A DNA stretch of 64,000 bases from Lachnospiraceae bacterium (lineage in GTDB: Bacteria; Bacillota; Clostridia; Lachnospirales; Lachnospiraceae), in contig JAIEAP010000044.1 in NCBI GenBank assembly GCA_029071325.1, positions 19,045-83,044 of the forward strand. The letters are read 5' to 3'. Of the stretch, positions 8,996-17,798 are shown in pieces. The notes beneath the pieces were generated by a model that worked only from the letters and a program-made list of their open reading frames with translations, was not told the origin of the DNA and did no database searches. Positions within the stretch are counted from its first letter, which is position 1, and each line of letters starts with the position of its first letter. Made by a program: the position numbers and the translations under genes.

Positions 8996-9793
8996 ATGGA
9001 TCATGACGGAAAAGGGAGACTGCTTCAGGATATAGAACTGTTTGTGCTGGATATGGACGGAACCTTTTATCTGGGTGAGCAGATTTTAGACGGTTCACTG
9101 GAATTTCTGGAAAAGGTGCTGGCGTGCGGCAAGCGGTTTATGTTCTTTACCAACAATTCCTCCAAATCGCCGGAACTGTACATAGAAAAGCTAAAAAAGA
9201 TGAATTGTCATATTACCAGAAAACAGATTATGACGTCCGGGGATGTGACGATTGCATATCTGAAGCAGAATTTTCCTGGGAAACGCGTGTATCTGCTGGG
9301 GACTGCGGCATTGGAGCAGTCCTTTCGGGAAGATGGGATTCCATTGGTAGAGGAGGAGCCCGATATTGTTGTAATAGGCTTTGACATGACGCTCACCTAT
9401 CACAAGTTAGAGCGGGCGTGCACCTTCATTCGAAATGGTGCCCAATTCCTTGCTACCCATATGGATATCAATTGTCCCACGGAAAACGGTATGATTCCTG
9501 ACTGCGGCGCCATGTGCAGAGCAATTTCTGCCTCAACAGGCAGGGAGCCGCGCTTTCTCGGAAAGCCCAGCCGGGAGACACTGGATATGATCCTTCAGGA
9601 GAAGGGAGGCCAGAAGCAAGGAATCGCGTTTGTTGGCGACAGGCTTTATACGGATGTTGCCACAGGCGTGAAGAACGGGGCAAAAGGAATCCTGGTGCTG
9701 TCAGGAGAGACAAGGCCTGAGGATCTGGAGAAGTCCAATATACAGCCGGACGGAGTGTTTGCATCGTTGAAGGATATGGCACAGTATTTGTAG
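8996..9793 (+). CDS. HAD-IIA sugar phosphatase (NagD/AraL family)
   Basis: The 265-residue protein shows all HAD motifs: DMDGTFYLG (Asp19 nucleophile, Asp21 acid/base), FFTNNSSKS, the lysine motif GKPSRETLDMI and FVGDRLYTDVATG. The C2-type cap between motifs II and III is typical of NagD, AraL and p-nitrophenylphosphatase-like enzymes, which dephosphorylate sugar phosphates, glycerol phosphate or phosphoglycolate. ATG 8996 has AAAGGAGAAGG eight bases upstream; an earlier in-frame ATG at 8957 lacks such a site. Beside an AraM-like dehydrogenase it resembles Bacillus AraL, proposed to detoxify accumulating sugar phosphates. Here it might alternatively act on glycerol-1-phosphate made by its neighbour. 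Confidence 0.85.
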   Translation: MDHDGKGRLLQDIELFVLDMDGTFYLGEQILDGSLEFLEKVLACGKRFMFFTNNSSKSPELYIEKLKKMNCHITRKQIMTSGDVTIAYLKQNFPGKRVYLLGTAALEQSFREDGIPLVEEEPDIVVIGFDMTLTYHKLERACTFIRNGAQFLATHMDINCPTENGMIPDCGAMCRAISASTGREPRFLGKPSRETLDMILQEKGGQKQGIAFVGDRLYTDVATGVKNGAKGILVLSGETRPEDLEKSNIQPDGVFASLKDMAQYL

Positions 9794-9851
9794 GTTCTTG
9801 ATTTCAGAATGGATAGACATTAGGAAAAGAGCGGAACAGGAGATGGTGTAA

Positions 9852-11462
9852 ATGGGGATCACAACAGAAGAAGTAAGAAAACAGATACAAGAAGGCAGAA
9901 CTGTGTTGGGCATTGAATTGGGATCTACCAGGATCAAGGCAGTCCTGACGGCGGAGGATCATATGCCGGTGGCCTCCGGCGTACACGACTGGGAGAACCG
10001 ATTGGAAAACGGTATCTGGACCTATGATCTTAAGGATGTCTGGAGCGGGCTGCAGGATTGTTACCGGGATCTCGTGGAGGATGTGGACCGCCGGTATCAG
10101 GTCAGTCTTGAGAAAATCGGGGCGCTGGGTATCAGCGGCATGATGCATGGTTATATGGCGTTTGATGAAAGGGAGGAACTCTTAGTTCCTTTCCGCACCT
10201 GGAGGAATACTGTCACCGGGCAGGCTTCTGAGCGGCTGACAGAGGTCTTTCAATATCACATCCCTCAGAGATGGAGTATTGCACATCTCTATCAGGCGGT
10301 TTTAAATGGGGAAGAGCATGTTCCCTTTATTCGTTATTTTACCACACTGTCCGGTTACGTTCACTGGAAGCTGACGGGACAGCGTACGCTTGGTATCGGC
10401 GACGCCTCCGGAATGTTTCCCATTGATATTGCTTCCGGAGATTTTCATGAGCGGATGATCGGAGCGTTTGACGGGCTTGTGGCCGATAAGGGCTATCCGT
10501 GGAAGCTGCGGGAGATCATGCCAAAGGTGCAGAAGGCGGGGGAGGCTGCCGGACTGCTGACTCCGGAGGGCGCGAAGCTCATAGATCCCACCGGCAGGCT
10601 GCAGGCAGGCATTCCCTGCTGTCCGCCGGAGGGCGATGCTGGAACCGGTATGGCGGCCACGAATTCAGTTGCCCGCCGGACCGGTAATGTGTCTGCCGGC
10701 ACCAGCATTTTCGGGATGATAGTCCTGGAGAAGGAGCTTCAGAAGGTATATGAAGAGATCGATCTTGTCACAACGCCGGACGGAAGTCTGGTGGCGATGG
10801 CACACTGCAACAACTGCACTTCCGATCTAAATGCCTGGGTGGGCATTTTCCGGGAATTTGCAGAGAGTATGGGCATGAAAACGAATACGGATGAATTGTT
10901 CGGCGGCTTGTACCGTAAAGCCCTTGAGGGCGATAATGACTGCGGAGGACTGCTTGCGTATAACTATTTATCTGGGGAGCATGTGACCGGGTTTGACGAG
11001 GGTCGTCCGCTGTTTGTCCGCATGCCGCTGGCACGTTTCAATCTTGCCAATTTCATGAGGGTTCATCTGTTTACGGCGTTGGGAGCATTGAAGACAGGGA
11101 TGGACATCCTGATGAAGGACGAGGGCGTGAAAGTGGATGAGATATTGGGTCATGGAGGCCTGTTTAAGACAAAAGGTGTGGGACAGCGCATTCTGGCAGG
11201 AGCGCTCAATGCCCCGGTCAGCGTGATGGAGCATGCCGGGGAAGGCGGTGCGTGGGGTATGGCATTGCTTGCTTCCTATATGCTGCATCGCATGGATGGG
11301 GAATCCTTAGCTGATTTTCTGGAACAAAATGTATTTGCCGGACAGGAACGGTGGAGAGAAATCCCCCACGAGGAGGATGTGGAAGGGTTCCGCCTGTTTA
11401 TGGAACAGTATACCAGGGGATTGGGTATTGAGAGAGCCGCAGTTGAATTGTTAAGAGCATGA
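9852..11462 (+). CDS. FGGY-family carbohydrate kinase
   Basis: The 536-residue sugar kinase has the actin-like ATPase fold. The phosphate-1 loop is [12 protein letters not shown] (residues 20-31), the first domain contains GISGMMHGY, the probable catalytic Asp lies in EGDAGTGMA near residue 261, and [10 protein letters not shown] and [12 protein letters not shown] belong to the ATP-binding domain. Kinases of this family phosphorylate ketoses or polyols such as xylulose, ribulose, rhamnulose or apulose. Subgroup cannot be fixed by eye. AGGAG at about 9839 precedes ATG 9852. The transketolase N gene follows with overlapping ORFs, suggesting that the phosphorylated ketose is the transketolase donor. 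Confidence 0.85.
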   Translation: MGITTEEVRKQIQEGRTVLGIELGSTRIKAVLTAEDHMPVASGVHDWENRLENGIWTYDLKDVWSGLQDCYRDLVEDVDRRYQVSLEKIGALGISGMMHGYMAFDEREELLVPFRTWRNTVTGQASERLTEVFQYHIPQRWSIAHLYQAVLNGEEHVPFIRYFTTLSGYVHWKLTGQRTLGIGDASGMFPIDIASGDFHERMIGAFDGLVADKGYPWKLREIMPKVQKAGEAAGLLTPEGAKLIDPTGRLQAGIPCCPPEGDAGTGMAATNSVARRTGNVSAGTSIFGMIVLEKELQKVYEEIDLVTTPDGSLVAMAHCNNCTSDLNAWVGIFREFAESMGMKTNTDELFGGLYRKALEGDNDCGGLLAYNYLSGEHVTGFDEGRPLFVRMPLARFNLANFMRVHLFTALGALKTGMDILMKDEGVKVDEILGHGGLFKTKGVGQRILAGALNAPVSVMEHAGEGGAWGMALLASYMLHRMDGESLADFLEQNVFAGQERWREIPHEEDVEGFRLFMEQYTRGLGIERAAVELLRA

Positions 11463-11482
11463 GAAGAGGAGCGAGGTTGGCA

Positions 11483-12310
11483 ATGGATACAAAGGAATTG
11501 CAAAGAATGGCAAATGAAGTCCGTAAGAGCATCATCACAGCAGTACATGGGGCAAGTTCCGGACACCCCGGCGGATCTTTGTCCGCGGCAGATATTTTTA
11601 CATATCTCTATTTTGAAGAAATGAATATTGATCCTGGGGACCCGCGAAATCAAGACCGGGACCGCTTCGTATTGTCCAAGGGGCATACGGCGCCGGGATT
11701 ATATTCTGCGCTTGCGCACCGGGGATATTTTCCGGTGGAGGATCTGCTTACGCTGCGTCAGTTGGGTTCCTATTTACAGGGGCATCCCTGCATGCAGGAG
11801 ACGCCGGGGGTGGATATGTCTTCCGGTTCTCTGGGCCAGGGAATTTCTGCAGCGGTGGGGATGGCTCTTGCTGCCAAAATGGATGGTAAAGATTACAGAG
11901 TCTATACGCTGCTTGGGGATGGGGAACTGCAGGAGGGGCAGGTATGGGAAGCCGCCATGTTTGCGGGACACAGGAAATTAGATAATCTGACCGTGATCGT
12001 AGATAACAACGGGCTGCAGATTGACGGCAGTGTTGAGGAGGTGTGTTCGCCATATCCCATTGACCGTAAGTTCCGGGCGTTTCATTTTCATGTGATCTGT
12101 ATTGACGGAAATGATATGGAAGAACTTCGCAGAGCATTTGAGGAGGCAAGACGTACCAAAGGTATGCCCACGGCCATCATTTGCAGGACAGTAAAGGGAA
12201 AAGGTGTCTCCTTCATGGAATATGCAGCAGGCTGGCACGGGAAGGCGCCGAATGATGATGAATATGAGCGGGCAATGACAGAACTGGAGGAGGCAGGTAA
12301 GATATTATGA
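11483..12310 (+). CDS. Transketolase, N-terminal (TPP-binding) subunit
   Basis: The 275-residue protein covers the pyrophosphate domain of transketolase: HGASSGHPGGSLSAADI, SKGHTAPGLYSAL, SGSLGQGISAAVGMALA and the TPP/Mg motif GDGELQEGQVWEAA (about 144-157) ending in DNNGLQ. Split transketolases like this pair with a separate C-terminal subunit, which is the next gene and overlaps by four bases. ATG 11483 follows AAGAGGAGCGAGG; the upstream in-frame ATG at 11459 overlaps the kinase stop and is less likely. Such pairs have been assigned to apulose-4-phosphate and sulfosugar pathways as well as to the normal pentose phosphate route, so the substrate is open. Confidence 0.9.
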   Translation: MDTKELQRMANEVRKSIITAVHGASSGHPGGSLSAADIFTYLYFEEMNIDPGDPRNQDRDRFVLSKGHTAPGLYSALAHRGYFPVEDLLTLRQLGSYLQGHPCMQETPGVDMSSGSLGQGISAAVGMALAAKMDGKDYRVYTLLGDGELQEGQVWEAAMFAGHRKLDNLTVIVDNNGLQIDGSVEEVCSPYPIDRKFRAFHFHVICIDGNDMEELRRAFEEARRTKGMPTAIICRTVKGKGVSFMEYAAGWHGKAPNDDEYERAMTELEEAGKIL

Positions 12311-13260
12311 CAGAGGTAAGAAAGATTGCAACAAGAGAAAGCTATGGGAATGCGCTGGCGGAGTGCGGGGCCGAATTCCCGGAACTGGTAGTTCTGGACG
12401 CAGATCTTGCAGGCGCGACTAAGACGGAAATATTCCGCAAGGCTTTTCCGGAGCGTCATATTGACTGCGGTATTGCAGAGTGCAACATGACCGGTATCGC
12501 AGCGGGCCTTGCCACTTGCGGCAAAATTCCTTTTATCAGTTCCTTTGCCATGTTTGCAGCGGGCCGGAACTTTGAACAGATACGCAATTCGGTGGGGTAT
12601 CCTCATCTTAATGTTAAGATTGGAGCCACCCATGCCGGTATTACCGTGGGGGAGGACGGTGCGACGCATCAATGTAATGAGGATATCGCTCTCATGAGGA
12701 CAATCCCCGGTATGACGGTCATTGTGCCGTCGGATGACGTGGAGGCAAGAGCGGCTGTCCGGGCAGCGATCGAGAAGAAGGGACCTGTGTATCTTCGATT
12801 TGGGCGTGCGGCAGTTCCCGTCATCAACGACAGTTCGGATTACCGGTTTGAAATCGGAAAAGGCGTTCTTCTGCGAGAGGGCAGCGACGTCACCGTTGTG
12901 ACATGCGGCATTACGGTGGCGGCGGCATTAGAGGCGGCGGATATGCTTGCGGCAGACGGTATCCATGCGGAGATCATCAATATCCATACCATCAAGCCCC
13001 TGGATCAGGAACTGATCATTGCATCCGCTGGCAAGACAGGAAGCGTGGTGACAGTGGAAGAACATTCCGTCATCGGCGGGCTGGGGAGTGCTGTGTGCGA
13101 CTGCTTATCCGAGTGCCTGCCAACTTCTGTTATGAAGATCGGTATGCCCGACGTGTACGGGGAATCCGGTCCCGCGGATGCCCTGGTTAAAAAGTATGGA
13201 TTGGACAGTCAAGGTATTTACCGGAAGATAAAGGATTGGATGGATGGGACGAAAAAGTAA
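12307..13260 (+). CDS. Transketolase, C-terminal subunit
   Basis: The 317-residue partner contains the pyrimidine-binding domain with the catalytic Glu in IDCGIAECNMTGIAAGLA (about residue 57), FISSFAMFAAGR, the HAGITVGEDGATHQ loop that contacts substrate, and a C-terminal transketolase domain (VVTCGITVAAALEAA; EEHSVIGGLGSAV). The start overlaps the N subunit as ATGA, so the two are made together. The stop TAA is itself the first bases of the repeat element that follows (TAACAGTTCAG), so the element has inserted exactly at, or re-formed, the gene end. Confidence 0.9.
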   Translation: MTEVRKIATRESYGNALAECGAEFPELVVLDADLAGATKTEIFRKAFPERHIDCGIAECNMTGIAAGLATCGKIPFISSFAMFAAGRNFEQIRNSVGYPHLNVKIGATHAGITVGEDGATHQCNEDIALMRTIPGMTVIVPSDDVEARAAVRAAIEKKGPVYLRFGRAAVPVINDSSDYRFEIGKGVLLREGSDVTVVTCGITVAAALEAADMLAADGIHAEIINIHTIKPLDQELIIASAGKTGSVVTVEEHSVIGGLGSAVCDCLSECLPTSVMKIGMPDVYGESGPADALVKKYGLDSQGIYRKIKDWMDGTKK

Positions 13261-13459
13261 CAGTTCAGTCCGCGCCATTCGCAAAGGCGCTCCTTGCGAA
13301 ACTGTCGGTTACTACTCACAGCCCCTCACCCTCATGCGCAATCGTCGCTCTGACGAGCTCCAGGTTTCCGTTTCACTTCGGTCCGTGCTAAACAAGTGCC
13401 ACAGGCACTTAGCACCACTGCTATCGCAGTTAAGATTGCTTATGAGGGCATATTATTAA
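13258..13459. repeat. Inverted-end hairpin repeat, copy A (right end missing)
   Basis: It begins with TAACAGTTCAG directly on the transketolase stop codon and shares CCGCGCCATTCGCAAA and the AAGTGCCACAGGCACTT hairpin (in 13387-13415) with copy B. No CTGAACTGTTA end is found before copy B begins. Base composition and hairpins give no supported gene in 13261-13834, which holds only copies A and B and the ppdK leader. Confidence 0.75.
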
Positions 13460-13672
13460 TAACAGTTCAGTCCGCGCCATTCGCAAAGTTCTACGCTCCG
13501 CTTCGGTCGTTGCTAAACAAGTGCCACAGGCACTTAGCAACCTGCGGCGCTTTCTCGCTGCTGCGCAGCTAACTTTGCTCATATTCGGGCGCTCATCTCA
13601 TGAAAATACGGTATATGTGCTCTGTGTGCAAGCACTCACGCACATATACCGTATTTCATGACTGAACTGTTA
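13460..13672. repeat. Inverted-end hairpin repeat, copy B (complete)
   Basis: It is bounded by TAACAGTTCAG (13460-13470) and its exact reverse complement CTGAACTGTTA (13662-13672). Internally it has the AAGTGCCACAGGCACTT hairpin and a ~20-bp stem between 13599-13619 and 13641-13660 (ends CATGAAAA and TTTTCATG-like, one bulge). TA at both ends would fit a TA target-site duplication as in IS630/mariner-type MITEs. No ORF within it looks real. Confidence 0.8.
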
Positions 13673-13834
13673 TTGACAAAAAATGGTTGCGATTCTCCAA
13701 AAGTATGATAAAATGAATGTGTGCGCTTTAGGACAGGCCACGCAGTATTGGTTACTTTGTGAGTGTGCTTCCGTTGAGGCAGGATGCTCGCATAACAATA
13801 AACCAAAGTAAATTTTATTAGGAGGAATTGTCAA

Positions 13835-16462
13835 ATGGCAAACAAATGGGTATACCTTTTTAGCGAAGGTAATGCTAACATGCGTGAACTTCTTGGCGGT
13901 AAGGGAGCAAACCTGGCAGAGATGACCAGTCTGGGACTTCCGGTACCTCAGGGCTTCACAATCACTACCGAGGCATGTACTCAGTACTATGAGGATGGTA
14001 GAGAGATCAACGAGGAGATTCAGGGACAGATTAACGAGTACATCGTTAAGATGGAAGAGATTACCGGCAAGAAATTCGGTGATAAGGAGAACCCGCTTCT
14101 GGTATCTGTTCGTTCCGGCGCAAGAGCATCTATGCCCGGTATGATGGACACCATCCTGAACCTTGGTCTGAACGAGACTGTTGTCAATGTTATTGCTGAG
14201 AAGTCTGGCAATGCTCGTTGGGCATGGGACTGCTACAGAAGATTTATCCAGATGTACTCTGACGTAGTTATGGAGGTCGGTAAGAAGTACTTTGAGGAGC
14301 TTATCGATCAGATGAAAGCGAAGAAAGGCGTTACACAGGACGTTGAGCTTACCGCTGATGACCTGAAGGAACTGGCAGGCCAGTTCAAGGCTGAATACAA
14401 AGAGAAGATCGGGGCTGATTTCCCGGATGATCCGAAGGAGCAGCTGATGGGCGCTATCAAGGCTGTATTCCGTTCCTGGGACAACCCTCGTGCCAATGTA
14501 TACCGTCGTGACAACGATATCCCGTATTCCTGGGGAACCGCTGTAAACGTACAGTCCATGGCATTTGGTAACATGGGTGATGACTGTGGTACTGGTGTTG
14601 CATTTACCCGTGACCCGGCTACCGGTGAGAAGAAGCTGATGGGTGAGTTCCTGACCAATGCACAGGGCGAGGACGTGGTTGCAGGTGTTCGTACTCCGAT
14701 GCCTATCGCTCAGATGGAAGAGAAGTTCCCGGAAGCATTCGCACAGTTCAAGACTGTTTGCGAGACTCTGGAGAAACATTACAGAGATATGCAGGATATG
14801 GAGTTCACGGTTGAGAACCAGAAGCTGTATATGCTGCAGACCAGAAATGGTAAGAGAACCGCACAGGCAGCTCTTAAGATTGCATGTGACCTGGTTGACG
14901 AAGGTATGAGGACCGAGGAAGAGGCAGTAGCTATGATCGATCCCCGTAACCTGGATACACTGCTTCATCCGCAGTTCGACGCTGCAGCATTGAAGGCAGC
15001 TACACCGGCTGGCAAGGGACTTGGAGCTTCTCCGGGCGCTGCATGCGGTAAGATCGTGTTTACTGCTGAAGATGCTGAGGCATGGAACGCAAGAGGAGAG
15101 AAGGTTGTTCTGGTACGTCTTGAGACATCTCCGGAGGATATCACCGGAATGAAGGCTTCCCAGGGTATCCTGACTGTCCGCGGTGGTATGACCTCTCATG
15201 CAGCCGTAGTAGCACGTGGTATGGGTACCTGCTGTGTATCCGGCTGCGGCGATATTGCTATGGATGAAGAGAATAAGAAGTTCACCCTTGCAGGAAAAGA
15301 GTATCATGAGGGAGATTACATCTCCATCGACGGTACTACCGGTAACATTTACGATGGACAGATTGCTACTGTTGACGCTACCATCGCTGGTGAGTTCGGT
15401 AGAATCATGGCATGGGCAGACAAGTACAGAACCCTGAAGGTTCGTACCAATGCGGATACACCTACAGATGCTAAGAAGGCTCGTGAGCTGGGCGCTGAGG
15501 GAATCGGTCTGTGCCGTACCGAGCATATGTTCTTCGAGGAAGACAGAATTGCAGCATTCCGTGAGATGATCTGTGCAGATACCGTTGAGGAGAGAGAAGC
15601 AGCACTGGAGAAGATCCTGCCGTATCAGCAGGGCGACTTCGAAGCGCTGTATGAGGCTCTTGAGGGCAATCCTGTAACCATCCGTTTCCTGGATCCGCCT
15701 CTGCATGAGTTCGTTCCCACCGAGGAGGCTGATATTGAGAAGCTTGCTGCTGCTCAGGGCAAATCTGTGGAAGATATCAAGAACATCATTGCTTCCCTGC
15801 ATGAGTTCAACCCGATGATGGGACACAGAGGCTGTCGTCTTGCAGTTACCTATCCGGAAATTGCAAAGATGCAGACCAAGGCTGTTATCCGTGCAGCAAT
15901 CAATGTTCAGAAGGCACATGCTGACTGGAACGTGAAACCGGAAATCATGATTCCGCTTGTATGCGAGATCAAAGAGTTGAAATATGTGAAGAAAGTGGTT
16001 GTAGAGACTGCTGATGCAGAGATCGCAGCTGCAGGCGTTAAGCTTGAGTATGAAGTAGGTACTATGATCGAGATCCCGAGAGCAGCACTGACCGCTGACG
16101 AGATCGCTACCGAGGCTGACTTCTTCTGCTTTGGTACCAACGACTTGACACAGATGACCTTCGGATTCTCCCGTGATGATGCAGGCAAGTTCCTGAATGC
16201 GTACTATGACTGCAAGATCTTCGAGAACGATCCGTTTGCGAAGCTGGATCAGACAGGCGTGGGCAAGCTGATGGAGACTGCTATCAAGCTTGGCAAGCCG
16301 GTAAATCCGAAGCTTCACGTTGGTATCTGTGGAGAGCATGGCGGAGATCCTTCTTCCGTAGAGTTCTGCCACAAGATCGGTCTGGATTATGTATCCTGCT
16401 CACCGTTCCGTGTGCCGATTGCAAGACTTGCAGCAGCACAGGCGGCAATTAATAATAAATAG
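13835..16462 (+). CDS. ppdK: Pyruvate, phosphate dikinase
   Basis: The 875-residue length is the usual size for the family. The N-terminal nucleotide-binding domain starts with KWVYLFSEGNANMRELLGGKGANLAEM. The phosphohistidine is His455 in GGMTSHAAVVARGMG, and the PEP/pyruvate barrel ends with the catalytic Cys near 832 (VGICGEHGGDP). It interconverts ATP, pyruvate and phosphate with AMP, PEP and pyrophosphate in the cytosol. In anaerobic Clostridia it commonly acts in pyrophosphate-linked glycolysis and gluconeogenesis. A strong AGGAGGAATT site precedes ATG 13835. Codon use is biased to a few codons, as in highly expressed genes, which also leaves an accidental 900-codon open frame on the other strand. 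It appears monocistronic, with a terminator at 16488. Confidence 0.97.
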   Translation: MANKWVYLFSEGNANMRELLGGKGANLAEMTSLGLPVPQGFTITTEACTQYYEDGREINEEIQGQINEYIVKMEEITGKKFGDKENPLLVSVRSGARASMPGMMDTILNLGLNETVVNVIAEKSGNARWAWDCYRRFIQMYSDVVMEVGKKYFEELIDQMKAKKGVTQDVELTADDLKELAGQFKAEYKEKIGADFPDDPKEQLMGAIKAVFRSWDNPRANVYRRDNDIPYSWGTAVNVQSMAFGNMGDDCGTGVAFTRDPATGEKKLMGEFLTNAQGEDVVAGVRTPMPIAQMEEKFPEAFAQFKTVCETLEKHYRDMQDMEFTVENQKLYMLQTRNGKRTAQAALKIACDLVDEGMRTEEEAVAMIDPRNLDTLLHPQFDAAALKAATPAGKGLGASPGAACGKIVFTAEDAEAWNARGEKVVLVRLETSPEDITGMKASQGILTVRGGMTSHAAVVARGMGTCCVSGCGDIAMDEENKKFTLAGKEYHEGDYISIDGTTGNIYDGQIATVDATIAGEFGRIMAWADKYRTLKVRTNADTPTDAKKARELGAEGIGLCRTEHMFFEEDRIAAFREMICADTVEEREAALEKILPYQQGDFEALYEALEGNPVTIRFLDPPLHEFVPTEEADIEKLAAAQGKSVEDIKNIIASLHEFNPMMGHRGCRLAVTYPEIAKMQTKAVIRAAINVQKAHADWNVKPEIMIPLVCEIKELKYVKKVVVETADAEIAAAGVKLEYEVGTMIEIPRAALTADEIATEADFFCFGTNDLTQMTFGFSRDDAGKFLNAYYDCKIFENDPFAKLDQTGVGKLMETAIKLGKPVNPKLHVGICGEHGGDPSSVEFCHKIGLDYVSCSPFRVPIARLAAAQAAINNK

Positions 16463-16487
16463 TCAGCAAAGGCTATGAGTTGAAATG

Positions 16488-16531
16488 GTCCGTTTCAGAG
16501 TGTATATTCATTTTGAAACGGACTGTTTTTA
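16488..16531 (+). terminator. Rho-independent terminator of ppdK
   Basis: A perfect 10-bp stem, GTCCGTTTCA (16488-16497) with TGAAACGGAC (16514-16523), is followed by a T-tract. Confidence 0.9.
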
Positions 16532-16547
16532 TTGAAAGGGGAATGTT

Positions 16548-17783
16548 ATGCAAAAGAAAAATGATAGAAAGATTTTTTTGAGTTTGTGTTTATGGATGTT
16601 TATTCCATCTGTTTACCTGCTGATTCGGATGAATATTGTTGCGGTTAATCAGGTGGACATTAATATCCTGGGACAAATGGAATGGTTTGATTTAATGGAT
16701 GAGATCATTACGACGGCATTTGTCACCCCGTTGTATTATCTTCTGAAAAGTAAAGATGCCAGAAAAAACGGCTTTTCATTTCTGCTATCCTTTGGTGTGT
16801 ATTTCCTGTTTACCGTAATTATTTCATTGTATATTGGAAATATATCAGCGTTTATGAATGCTGAATATGCGAAAGAATATCTTTTGATGCAGTCAGTCTC
16901 TATGTTGATTGCTTTTGTCGGGGTATTTGTGAATTTGATATTTATCCTATATGATCATTATAATTTTATCTTATTGTTTACGGTGATAAAGTTACTATTA
17001 TTGTCTATATTTGATTATTTGCTGATACCTGTATTTCAAGATTTAGGGGCTTCCTATTCTGAAATTATTGTGAATACGTTTCTTGCAATATTATCTATGA
17101 TTCTTATTCTCAAAAAGAGATATATTTCATTTGCTGTCCGCAGCAAAGATTTTCTACGTTCCTGGGCCCAAATAGGGGCTTTTTCTGGATTACAGATATT
17201 TTTGGATAATTTTATCTATGCGTTGATTGTATGCCGCATGGTAAATGCAGTTTTTGAATCCGGGAATTATTGGGTGGCAAATAACTTTATATGGGGGTGG
17301 TTATTGGTGCCGATTACATGTCTGGTACAGGTCATACAAAAGAATTCTCTGAAAAGCGTTACGATCCATAATGTCTGGAAGTATGTTTGTATCATCCTGC
17401 TGGTGTGGGCAATTACGATACCGACCTGGAGATTTGTGATACACGACATCATGGGAATCGATAACGATAGAGACATCTTAAATATACTATATATTTTAGT
17501 GCCGTATTATGTGTGTTATATTGTTGCTGCCGTGATCGATGCATGGTTTGTTTCAAAAGGAAAAACCGTATATCTATTTATAAATTCGGTCATTGTCAAT
17601 ATTGTATATTATGGAATCATGTATGCCTTATTCATAGCAGGTACATTTGATCTAAATATTCATTTTATCATTCATCTTTTTGGAATGGGTATGGTAGTTC
17701 ATATGTTGATTTCAATACTATTCTATTTCAGTGAAAAGAAAAAGAAAAATTTCGAGTTGATTTCAGGAGTGACTGTCACATAG
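16548..17783 (+). CDS. MATE-like polytopic membrane protein
   Basis: The 411-residue protein is very hydrophobic, with about 11-12 predicted membrane segments and short loops. The overall pattern resembles MATE/MOP-type flippases or drug exporters, but no clear diagnostic motif is visible and the substrate is unknown. Codon use is A/T-rich compared with ppdK and the sugar cluster, which suggests horizontal origin. GAAAGGGGAATGTT precedes ATG 16548. The gene converges on the superoxide dismutase gene 15 bases away. Pieces of a related copy survive at 20879-20937. Confidence 0.6.
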   Translation: MQKKNDRKIFLSLCLWMFIPSVYLLIRMNIVAVNQVDINILGQMEWFDLMDEIITTAFVTPLYYLLKSKDARKNGFSFLLSFGVYFLFTVIISLYIGNISAFMNAEYAKEYLLMQSVSMLIAFVGVFVNLIFILYDHYNFILLFTVIKLLLLSIFDYLLIPVFQDLGASYSEIIVNTFLAILSMILILKKRYISFAVRSKDFLRSWAQIGAFSGLQIFLDNFIYALIVCRMVNAVFESGNYWVANNFIWGWLLVPITCLVQVIQKNSLKSVTIHNVWKYVCIILLVWAITIPTWRFVIHDIMGIDNDRDILNILYILVPYYVCYIVAAVIDAWFVSKGKTVYLFINSVIVNIVYYGIMYALFIAGTFDLNIHFIIHLFGMGMVVHMLISILFYFSEKKKKNFELISGVTVT

Positions 17784-17798
17784 AGTGACACTTCGTGT

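Noticed and set aside
13244..13459. 71-codon ORF over repeat copy A
   Set aside because: It starts inside the transketolase gene and reads the repeat element. The same bases occur as non-coding copies elsewhere.
13673..13714. TTGACA at 13673 as the -35 of ppdK
   Set aside because: The nearest TATGAT is 25 bases away, too far for a normal spacer. An alternative TTGCGA/TAAAAT pair at 13687 and 13709 is possible but weak, so no promoter is called.
13670..16372. A 900-codon open frame on the minus strand
   Set aside because: It lies exactly antisense to ppdK, whose biased codon use leaves few stops on the opposite strand. The predicted protein has no recognisable family motif, its start is inside the repeat element region, and ppdK is certain.
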